Source: Mangifera indica
Taxonomy: Eukaryota; Streptophyta; Magnoliopsida; Sapindales; Anacardiaceae
Reading direction: 5' to 3'
Length of the DNA stretch: 64,000 nucleotides
NCBI RefSeq assembly: GCF_011075055.1
Contig: NC_058147.1
Span: 1,984,001 to 2,048,000, forward strand
Made by a program: the position numbers and the translations under genes. Positions 37,801 to 47,263 of this stretch are shown here, piece by piece. Every line of letters starts with the position of its first letter. Position 1 is the stretch's first letter. The notes beneath the pieces were generated by a model. It was not told the DNA's origin. It searched no databases and saw only the letters and a list, made by a program, of their open reading frames with translations.

Positions 37801-38935
37801 TTTTTATCGGTGAGAGCGTAAGTAAAGGAAGGTACGGCAAAAGTCAGTGGGGTTTGGGCTTTTAAGTTTCAGGGGAAACAGGCTGGAGAAGAAAACGATA
37901 CCGTTGTGCTTTGAGCTCCGGTGGAAGAATATCGCATATCCTTGGGAGGGCAAATTGGGGATTTGAGACTCGATAACATTAAATCTTATGAATCCAAAAT
38001 TCCGAAGTTAAGTTAAGGTGGATCTCCATTTCTCACCCAAGGTTTGACAATTGAGACTTTTCCACCCTTTAATGTTCAAAATTCAGTTTTCCTGCCTATC
38101 TTCAAGTTCTATTAATAAAATTTGTTGCGATGTTAATGAATGCAAAAATATATTTTAATAATTCACCTTTTAATTATTTTCCCCCATTCATTTTTATTAT
38201 TCTTATTTTAGTCTTTTTTTTTTTTTTTTTTCCTTTCTCCATCCATTATAAATCTCATGTCTAAAATCTTTATTAATGACAAAAAATTAAGTATATAAAT
38301 AATATGTCGTTATATAATAAAATATTATTTTATTTTTAATTTAAAATTATCCAATCACATAATTACATATTATTTATGTACCTATTTTATATACTCAAAA
38401 TATATATACATAATTTTATTGAAACTGAAAACTCACTCTTATTTTTCTATTCGGAAACATCTCGCATTTAATTGAAAAGTAGTTTTTAAATTAGTTGAAA
38501 CTTCTTCTCTCTCGTGATTATTTGTTTTAATCTATTCTAACTTGTTTTAAGTCTTTATTTTTAGTTTTGAATGATATCATAGGTGGCGATAGAAGTTTTT
38601 TGTCAAAATAAAACTAGCAATTAAATTATCGATAATTTTAAATTAAAAATAAAATAATATTTAATTATATAATAATACACCATTGTAGATATTTGTTATA
38701 CGGGTGTATATCACAATTTATCCTTTCAATGGCTTGAAAAGTTTTAGCACAAATCTGTGGGTAGGAAATGTAATATCACACGGAAAATATATCGCCATCG
38801 AAAGACTAACATAGGACTTGGTCCTCTGCAAGTTTATTGAACGAAATTGGTAAAAATAAAATAAAATAAAACCTCAAATTCTTCAGGTCCAGGGATCCTC
38901 TTGCTGCTGTAACCCTAACTTGGCGTTTCTTGAAG
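37801..38935. promoter_or_regulatory. Shared upstream region of divergent gamma-CA and RER1 genes
   Basis: The gamma-CA start codon (minus strand, 37800) and the RER1 leader (plus strand, about 38890 onward) face away from each other, so this 1.1 kb serves as promoter space for both. Most of it is occupied by inverted-repeat element K (about 38016-38777). The RER1 leader contains GTAACCCTAACTTGG, a telo-box-like AACCCTA, at about 38910. Whether the two genes share control is unknown. Confidence 0.4.
38016..38777. mobile_element. Probable MULE-like foldback element K (worn)
   Basis: The left segment CATTTCTCACCCAAGG (near 38027) returns inverted on the right as CATTTCCTACCCACAG (near 38765), followed on both sides by a TTTG..ACTTTTC stretch. 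The rest is AT-rich and diverged, with a worn copy of an unrelated AT-rich repeat inside (about 38285-38395). No target duplication was found, so the ends are approximate. Confidence 0.4.
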
Positions 38936-39478
38936 GTAAGCTGTCATTTTATCCTCTCTTATGTCGTTGTGAGACTATACGTATGATTTTATACTTACAT
39001 AACTTGTAGAACCCCTAATTCATTGATAATTTGTATGGATTTAACCTGTTTTAATTAATTCTTTATGGGCATTGAAGTTTAATCGATCTAGGCGCTGCCG
39101 GTTTTCGTTTCTTGTTGAAGAATTTCTTATAGGGTTGGCTTTAAGGTATCGACCGGGCTTTTTATCTTTCGATTCCTTTTGAGGTCACTGTTTCTAATTG
39201 TAGACATGATATTGCTTAAGTTAAACGTCACTTATTGTTGTGTGGTAGTTGGGATAGCATGAGAATAATTTTTTAAAACGGCAGCGAATTCTAAAGTTTC
39301 TGTTACTATTTTCCATATGATTCGCTAGAATGCTGAATGCTACACGAAATTAAGCTTATTGAACCAGTAGCGTCACTTGGGGTTTCTCATTCTTGATAAA
39401 CAAAACGTATTGGAATAATGAAATATGGTGTAAGTATTGCTCAGGTGTTAGCTATATGCTCTTCTTCTGTGCATGCAG
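38936..39478 (+). other. Probable 5' leader intron of RER1
   Basis: A donor (GAAG|GTAAGC at 38936) and an acceptor (TGCATGCAG, ending 39478) bound a T-rich non-coding segment directly before the RER1 start. A leader intron is inferred. An in-frame ATG at 39473 would lie across this acceptor and is therefore unlikely to be the start. Confidence 0.5.
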
Positions 39479-39499
39479 AGAATTTTGAACCTAATATCC

Positions 39500-40907
39500 A
39501 TGGAAGGAGGAGGAGGAGGAGGAGGGGAAGGGGGTGATGCTGCCTCTGTTATGGCCCCTATTGCTAAGTGGAAAAGCGATTTCTCAAGGATGTTTCAGTA
39601 CTATCTGGATCGATCAACTCCACATCCGATGCAGAGATGGCTTGGAACTCTTGCCGCTGCTGCAATTTATGTGTTGCGCATTTACTATATTCAAGGGTTT
39701 TACATTGTGATGTATGGATTAGGAATCTATATACTGAATCTTTTGATTGGATTTCTGTCACCGAAGATTGATCCAGAGTTTGAAGCCTTGGATGGAGCTT
39801 CATTGCCTACTAAAGGGTCAGATGAGTTTAGGCCTTTTGTTCGCCGACTTCCGGAGTTCAAGTTCTGGTGAATTAATTACTTGTTCTATCACTTTATTTT
39901 AATAAAGTAGTTTGTTTATTTCTAATAAATTTTCTTTGATATGATATTACTATGTTTGTCATGTCATATTCTCTGGCACACCCATTTAACATTAAGTGTT
40001 CAAATTACTAATATTCAAGTACTGGGTGCACCTCAACAATATTGGTACCCTAATTCATTGTATATACTTATACGAGCTTGTCAAATATGTAATTTGAATA
40101 TAATTGATGTAGCATTTCATTCATATTAATTATTCGGGTTACTTAGGTGAATAAAGAAGTTAAGCCTTGTTGTTCTTCTCCAGTGTTGTACATAAAGTTT
40201 ATCATTTTATATTTTTGCTTACTGAGAGGTCACCTATAATTTTCTGCTATAGGGTATGAAACTTTTGTTCCCCAACTCTGTCAGTGCCAATTTTAAATTC
40301 TGGTTAATGTTAACTTGACGGAGTCTGGCTGTAGATGGTTTTGTATTCTGTGTGGAGTATAACGAGTCATTCAAATGATTAAAAATATCAGTTTAGATGT
40401 TGCTGAGTCAATCTCCCTTCTTCTTTTGATATTGTTCTGTTCTTGTTGGAGTTTTATGGGTTCAAATGAAGGTATAAACTTTTTTTTCTTCTGTTGTTTC
40501 AGGTATGCCATCACAAAGGCTTTCTGCATAGCTTTCCTTATGACCTTCTTTTCTATATTTGATGTCCCTGTTTTTTGGCCCATATTGCTCTGTTACTGGA
40601 TTGTTCTATTTGTCCTCACCATGAAGCGCCAAATCATGCACATGATCAAATATAAATATGTTCCATTCAGCTTTGGGAAGCAGGTGAGAGATCTGAATTG
40701 TTGTTATAGTACCTTTAACCCAGCTTTCTGGCACCATCTCCTGAATCTACACTTTTTGCATATTTTCAAAATGTGTGGAGGCATTTGGTGACAGTTTATT
40801 CCATTTGGCTCTCTTAATGAAATATAATAACCTGTTTTGGTGATTTTTTACAGAGATATACCGGGAAAAAGCCTGCTGCTAGTAGCAGTAGTCTTCCAAG
40901 AGACTGA
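39500..40907 (+). CDS. RER1: RER1, Golgi-to-ER retrieval membrane protein
   Basis: RER1 sits in the cis-Golgi and returns escaped ER membrane proteins by COPI vesicles. The three exons 39500-39867, 40503-40683 and 40854-40907 encode 200 residues, the usual RER1 size. After an N-terminal Gly-rich stretch ([12 protein letters not shown]) come the conserved [14 protein letters not shown], then four hydrophobic segments: [55 protein letters not shown] and [19 protein letters not shown]. The loop [23 protein letters not shown] and the tail [26 protein letters not shown] are family hallmarks. The start was set at 39500 because the upstream Met overlaps a likely leader-intron acceptor. RER1A, B or C type is not distinguished. 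Confidence 0.94.
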
Positions 40908-42468
40908 GCCTTGTGTGTATTTCTTGACAGTTGGAGGAAAATGGGAATTATGCAGCCACCATATTCTTGCACCTCCACTTTTTTTCTTACTGATTTTTCT
41001 TTTAATCTTAGATGGAACAAATTTCATGTTAAATACAAATGAAAAGTTCATATATGTGCTGAAGATTACATCTACTTTGTATTTAGAATGAGTTAGGGTT
41101 ATCGTCTTTTTCGTGGGGTCTGGCTTGCTTGCACCTTTTTTTCCCTTGAAAATATATTTGTTCAGTATTACTGTTGATTAATGAAAGAAATCAGGATTAG
41201 GATTAGCTATCAATACATTGATCACCTTGCAGAAGTTTCAAGGTCATTTTATCTGAAATGGAACTGCTATTTCATCTTGCATTGTTATTATTGCCAATAA
41301 TAGTGTCAGGTATATGCATGTTATCTGCACATACATTATCCCTACGATTGGAGTTAACACAGTGATAGTAAGCGTCTAGTCCCATTTTGGACTATATATA
41401 AGCAGCATTGTGATAAGGCAATGATAGATTGCATTCAATTTTACTGGAAAGCAAGATCAGATTTCAAGTAGTTTATTCAGTCCCCAGGGAGAAAGGAAGT
41501 CTGGAGTATCAATTTTCCACTGGTATTCTGCTCAAAGTTTGTTTCACTATCATTCTTTGATCAAAGAATATATGTATCCATTTGTCTACAAATGGGATTT
41601 GCAGCTCTTAGTGGAGGCTAGATCTTGTCCCTTTTTGGATAGCGAGGAACCTTTATTTGCATCGGACTATCCTCCTCGCATTTTGTTCGGGGTTATCTTC
41701 TCCCCCGGTTGTTTGGTTCGAAATTTTTCTCTAACAGGATTTTGTTTAGACTTCCAATTTCCAAGAGCCAGCATGGAATCAAAAACTTCAAAACTAATCA
41801 ACCTCGAGTGCCATCAAGAATTAATGATTGGTAGTGCAGTTGTGATGTGGCAAATACTGGTTGGGTGTACTAGAGAATCACTTTCAATGAAGCAACTGCC
41901 GATAATTGACTTGAGATCCCAGATGGATGTCTAATCACACAACTACCGGTATAACAACTCTTTACCAACTAAACCGCAGCCTCTTATGGAATTCGACTTA
42001 AATAAGTTAATTTCGAATTCAATTTAATTATTTGATTTGATTTTGATTCGTTTGGCTGTTCGATTTTATTGTGCCAATAATATCAATCATCATCTAGTAA
42101 TTTTTTAATTATATTATATACCAATTGAAATGAATTCAAACTCTAGTTTCGTATTATAATTTTAGTGTGAATTCAAGCTGACTCCAGAATAGGCTGGCAT
42201 TGAATCCCTGCCTAAACTAAACAACGAAAAATATCATATTTTGATATTTTTAATAATAAAATGGCTTGTGTGGTTGAAAAAGGATAAATATTTACAAATT
42301 GGTGTTAGTTGCTTTGGATTTTATAAGACAGGGTGTTCCTGAAACATGGCCAGCCGTGATGGTATAGTTTTGCTTCTCTCTTTTCTTCTTCTTCTTCTCT
42401 CATCTCATTACTTGGAATAAAAAAACTGAACATTCTCTAAAGCTGCATCACTTTTCCCGAGCAAACAA
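40908..42468. other. Spacer downstream of RER1
   Basis: The RER1 3' region is followed by AT-rich spacer. An ATG-initiated frame at 41572-41934 (120 codons) has no recognisable similarity and is not annotated as a gene. The segment about 41980-42200 has AATTCGA/TTTGATTTTGATTCG words of the short TIR family, without clear ends. Confidence 0.4.
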
Positions 42469-42832
42469 ATGAACACGAGAGCTTATGTTCTTATATTCTT
42501 CTTCTGGGCTCTTCTCACAATCGTCACTCCTACTCTTATTCTCCTGTCAGAATCTTCCAAGGCCGACTTTGATCAAAATGGTAAGAAACTACAATACGAT
42601 TTATATAATTCCAATCAAGTTTCAAATTAGTTGTTTCTTATATTGGGGGTTTTCTTTGATTTATTTTGCAGGGAAAGTGAGTGAAGGAGTAATTAACGCC
42701 AGGAAGATGATGACATATTTAGAGAAATATGCAAAGACCCTAGCAACTCAGTGGCCGGATGCGGCACCGGCTCCGGCTCCGGCACCGGCACTAGAACTAG
42801 CTTCGAGAACTGAAAAGCTCTTTCAAAATTAA
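42469..42832 (+). CDS. Small putative secreted or membrane-anchored protein, unknown function
   Basis: Two exons (42469-42580 and 42672-42832) join in phase to give 90 residues. The N-terminus MNTRAYVLIFFFWALLTIVT continues hydrophobic to about residue 27 (PTLILL), then SESSKADF, which fits a signal peptide or a single anchor. The second exon encodes a charged stretch (KVSEGVINARKMMTYLEKYAKTLATQWPD), an Ala-Pro repeat (AAPAPAPAPAL) and the end ELASRTEKLFQN. Canonical GT..AG sites, a frame that carries across the intron and a good start context support a real gene. I do not recognise the family. A small secreted peptide precursor or a type of arabinogalactan-like peptide are possibilities only. 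The short AP run is suitable for prolyl hydroxylation if the protein is secreted. Confidence 0.6.
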
Positions 42833-43645
42833 GAAACGAGACCGCCAGGGAGCCCCCTCAGGTTTGGAATTGAAGATTATTATTATCAAGTGCTGAAGCT
42901 GATCAATGAGATTATTGTAGCTGTAAATAGCCCATGTGTGCATACTGAAAAAGAGCCATTTTATACGTTATTGTTAAAGTTATATTCCTTGCTTCGGCAA
43001 AAACTAGGAGATGATGAAATTGGTTGCTTATAGCATTCTTTCTTTTCTATTTGAAATCTTATAGCTTGTAAACATGGCTGCTCCTGAAAATCCATAGACC
43101 AAGTTATACATTTTTAATAAATAGAAGAACAGTTGGTGCAGGCGCAGACTCTGGAACCTTGCAGCCGACGCTCACTATCTGTAACTTCTTCTTCTTCTTC
43201 AATAAAAAACAAATTCAACATAAGAGAAGATGACAGATGGGCAATTGACAATACAGGGGCGCCAGAGTGGTGGGCACGTTCAGGATTCTTGTATCTGAAC
43301 ATAAAATGGAGAACATGATAAAGAAAGAACGAGTAGAATTCAGCTGCAGTCTTCCCTTGACGAGGCTGCTCTGACTAATTAATATTTCAGCAATCAATCA
43401 CGAGTACTATAAAAGAAAAAATAAAAAAATGTTCAATCTAGTTCATTGGTGTTCCGTTTCAGCCATGACATGATCAAGCACCTTTGCCAAACTTGTCTAA
43501 GTGTAATCTCATTCCTGAGCCAGCCAACTACTTGCGACAAGGTGTCGATGATTGATTGTAACCAACTTTGTTGTTGGCAACCCTGGAATTGTGGTACACA
43601 ACTAAATCATAATGATTTTTTCATTGTGGCTTGTACCATTGTTGC

Positions 43646-43976
43646 TAGGAGTGGATTCGAATTAAAGCTAAAAGAGGGTTTGATCTGAGTTTGATTCGAA
43701 TCCGAAAAGCTTAATTTGAGTTTAAGTTGGCAATGAGGTCGCCAGAGAAACAGTTGAAAAGTACCGGAGAAAAAGAACAAGGTTTGCTGAAGATGATGAA
43801 GAAGAAGAATCGTGGAGAATAAGCAGAAGAAGGGGGGAAATCACTGGATAAGATGAAGAGTCACCCAAGACATTTTTTGATAACTTGTTAGATTCGAACT
43901 AACTCTACCCTAGTTCGAATTTGGTTTGTTCGAGTCAAACACTGAGCCGAGAGTTTGGTATCATCTCCAGCCCTTA
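43646..43976. mobile_element. Short TIR element (second family)
   Basis: The left end TAGGAGTGGATTCGAATTA faces an inverted right end TAAGGGCTGGAGATGATACC. Internal words TTGATTCGAATCCG / CTAGTTCGAATTTGG pair across the element. The centre is purine-rich (GAAGATGATGAAGAAGAAG). Confidence 0.5.
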
Positions 43977-44427
43977 TTGAAACCAAAAATTGAGAGGCTT
44001 CAAAGGTTTAAATCTTTCCATTAGTTTCGCTTATGACGCCCGCAACATGAAAGTTCCAGACTGATCCATTCGGCTTCCGAAATTGTCTTACTCTTATTTG
44101 CAATTGTATATGCTTTTAAGCTTTCTTCCAACAGAAAATTTTCTCTAAACCCCATGAATGCCGAAAATGGAAATGGCTAATCAAGTGGTTTGTGTTGAGT
44201 CGGTGAAACAGTGGGTAATTGGGACGAGCTGATTGCATGAGCCGAGTTTCTGCTTGCTTTTGGTCGAATTAGTGAGTTCGCAAGTTATCAATAAATTTTT
44301 AAAGATTTTAAATTTGTATTTTTTAAGTCAAGTTTGAATTAACTATTTTTGTATCAAGTTGAGGCAAGTGCTTTCTAACTCAATAAGCTTTAAGTTTTTT
44401 ATTTATATTATTTATAAATGTAGAGAG

Positions 44428-44675
44428 TGAAACTCATATTAAATAAAACTAATTAATTTATGTTAAGATTCAATTTTCCACATTTATGGGTTTCAGTCTC
44501 CTACTTTTACGTACCGCTCATTTATATTATATTTATTAGATTTGTTGATGAGTTATTGGTGATTAAAACTTATATTACACAAAACTAATTGGTTTGTATT
44601 AAAATCGAATCTCTCACACTTATATACTACTCATTTATATTGTATTTATTAGATGTGAAACTTTAATCTCCAACA
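44428..44675. repeat. Two diverged tandem copies of a roughly 120-bp unit
   Basis: Copy 1 (about 44428-44550) and copy 2 (about 44559-44675) share in order AAACT(C/T)ATATTA, AAAACTAATT, TT(C/A)CACA(T/C)TTAT and CTCATTTATATT(A/G)TATTTA. The second copy lacks about 20 bp in the middle. This is non-coding. Confidence 0.5.
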
Positions 44676-45131
44676 GACAAACACTATTTGAATTGATTTG
44701 GTTCAATTACAACCTATTATCTGGAACAAACCACTTGACCTTAACCTTACAAGCTCCAGTTAGATAGAAAGAAACCAGACACAGCATGTTTCTTTCGGTT
44801 ACCATGTGTTGTTAATAGTTAACTTATACTTATATTAATTGACCACCCATTTATAATGAATACTAATAATAATGTATCAATTAAGGTTTTGGTTTGGGTA
44901 TTTAACAATCCAACCACTCAAGCGACTCATGAACACAAAGTAAAAAGAAATATAATTTATCATACCATAAGATTCGATATGTATATATAGCATTGAGATG
45001 ATTCAGTCTTAGATTCGAAGAAAACAAGAGCAGGATGACATAATAGACGCTCCCCTGCTGAAATCACAAATGATAACAGCATCATAATTATTTCAGTAAT
45101 AGCTAATTAAAGCTTGGATAATTTTATTTCC

Positions 45132-47263
45132 TCAAACGAATTGCTGCAGATATTCCTCCACTGTGCTGTACTTGACCTCAGGATACAGCTCGGAAGCCTC
45201 CACTCCAAAAGATGGATCGATTGTAAAGTTTGTCTGATCACCATTAACAAAAATCGAGTGGTTGATAGACAGTAGAATGTTCAGCGGGAATGGAGCCTCT
45301 GCAAGATTGTAGTATAAAAAAGTTTACAGATTAAAGCTGTGACCACGTTAATTGCCTCTATGGTTTAAAGAAAAAAATGGTCATAATAAGAATTGGTAAA
45401 CTGGGATTCTGACCTTTGATGTCCTTGAGAAGCTGCTCTTCTGGAACATAGACTTTTTCAAGAGTTTTTTCGATCTTCTTTTCCCACAGAGCGACGAGCT
45501 CATTGATTGTGTAAGTGTTTTTAGGAGGCCTGATGAAGAGGACTTTGTTCAGTGTTCTTGGGTCATCCACAGCTTTGATGGTGTAAGTCGCAATGTCTGC
45601 TTCATTGTTGAAAACAGCTGCAGACAAAACGGCATCTTAATATTCAATGAACCATTGTCAATGTTGATGCTAAAATTTCTGCCTCATCGGTTAAAATTGA
45701 AAATACCCTTGACGTTTCCATCTCCAAGAATGGTGATTTTGTCTCTGGGAGGAGCAGTGACTCCTGGCTGGCTAAGTGTAGGAAGAAAATAGCCAGCGAA
45801 GCAGTTGCAGGGCACATAAGTGTAGGGGATCCCTTCAGCCTCAACAGCACGACGGATTTGAGCCTTGATTGCGAATGTTGATTTTGCCGGCTCCACTGCA
45901 TTCTGACGATCCACATCATTTCCGAACTCTGATGGAAAGAATCTCTGAAACATTCAAATGCTGAATTATTGTACAAGGGCCATTGACCTTATCACTATGT
46001 TGTGTTGGTTTATCTGTCTTCTCAATCATAGTTTAATCATTCTCATAAAAATATTTCTATACTTTTCTAAATGGGTATTTTAATAGGGGGGTGAATTTCA
46101 TCCAAACAAGTCAAATTCATTTTCAAATTCATTTAAATTGACATATAAAATTATCATAGAGTTTTTAATAAAATAAACAGTATCATTAGATAAATAAATG
46201 AGTCAATCTTTATTCTAGTTATAAAATCAAAACTTTAATTTGTGATTGACTTATTCAAACTAAATAATAAATTTAAATTGAGTTAGTTCAAATTAGATAC
46301 ACCCTCCTAATAAAACTCTTTTAATGTTGAGAAAATTATTGATGTGGATGGATGTCCATCATGGTAAGAATATTCTCCACAATGAAGTGGTGGTTCTTAG
46401 TCATGACACTTGGGAGGCAATGGGCAAATAATTCATTCCATTAGTATCATTTTCTTTCCCACAACACGATGAAGACAGTCTGATCCTACCGCAGTTTGGT
46501 CCCTCCAGCCTCAAATTTGGGGGCGGGGTCTGCAAAGCATACTCCATTTATACCAAATTTGTGGTAGAAATCAAACCACCTCCATCCACTTACGTAAAAC
46601 ATGAGCTAACCAGGGACACAGTCCAGAATAAAATGTGGAGAGGTCAATATGACATCTTGGGCCTCGCCTGATAGTTTGGTTATATTGTTAATTTTGGATA
46701 CACAATCTGTTATGATTTTATTTTTAGATTTTGTAATTCAAAACACACTACTTTACATACTACTAAATCAATCCCAGGATGTTCATATCTTGTTGACAAT
46801 TAAGATTAGAATAGCGATGAAATGTGAATAGCTGAAAGAAAGAGACCAACCTTAACATTACCAGCTTCCTTAATGGCGGCAATGATCTTGGTCTGATCAG
46901 CCAACTGCAAGGCGCCTACTGTTGAAATCACTACATCAACCTGCTTTATCGCTTTCACCAAGCTCTCATGGTTGTAAAGATCTCCCTGCAAAGTTATATA
47001 AAAAAATATATATATACTCACTCTTCATCACAAGCACAAAACCAGCTCAAACAAAGAAATTTATACATATAAACACATACATAAACCAAAGTGACGCCCG
47101 AGTTCTTGAATTTCTCAACAAGTTGTCCTTTCACAGGATCAGCAACAGTACTCTCTCTAACCAGAACAAAGCTAGGATGGCCAGCCTTTACACTAGCTTC
47201 CACAATAAACTTTCCAATGTAGCCAGTGCCTCCAATGAAGAAAATCTTGCTTTTCTCAGCCAT
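45132..47263 (-). CDS. PCBER: Phenylcoumaran benzylic ether reductase-type enzyme (PCBER)
   Basis: This is a cytosolic NADPH-dependent reductase of the PIP family (pinoresinol-lariciresinol, isoflavone and phenylcoumaran benzylic ether reductases). PCBER reduces 8-5' linked neolignans. The five exons in transcript order are 47263-47081, 46985-46851, 45944-45707, 45617-45414 and 45298-45132, giving 308 residues, the typical length. The nucleotide-binding motif GGTGYIG is at 11-17. VISTVGALQLADQTKIIAAIKEAG, RFFPSEFGNDVDR and the catalytic Lys133 (FAIKAQIRR) follow, and the family C-terminus is YSTVEEYLQQFV. The overall signature favours PCBER over leguminous isoflavone reductase, but substrate use is inferred. 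An in-frame ATG five codons upstream is possible; MAEKSKIFFIGG is the family-like start. The first intron is short (95 bp) and the second is 906 bp and contains a short TIR element. Confidence 0.92.
46086..46307. mobile_element. Short TIR element with target duplication, in PCBER intron 2
   Basis: The left end GGGGGGTGAATTTCATCC and the inverted right end GGAGGGTGTATCTAATTTG are flanked by TAATA on both sides (46081-46085 and 46308-46312). At 222 bp this is the best-bounded copy of the second family. It sits in the intron between exons 46985-46851 and 45944-45707, away from the splice sites. Confidence 0.6.

Larger units (their letters stand above)
42833..45131. other. Spacer between the small-protein gene and PCBER
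   Basis: No gene is supported. Short frames near 43114-43688 have no product. The segment holds a short TIR element (43646-43976), a worn copy near 44190-44400 and a diverged tandem duplication (44428-44675). Confidence 0.4.

Noticed and set aside
39473..39499. Upstream in-frame ATG for RER1
   Set aside because: It overlaps a good splice acceptor of a likely leader intron, and the extra residues are not typical of RER1.
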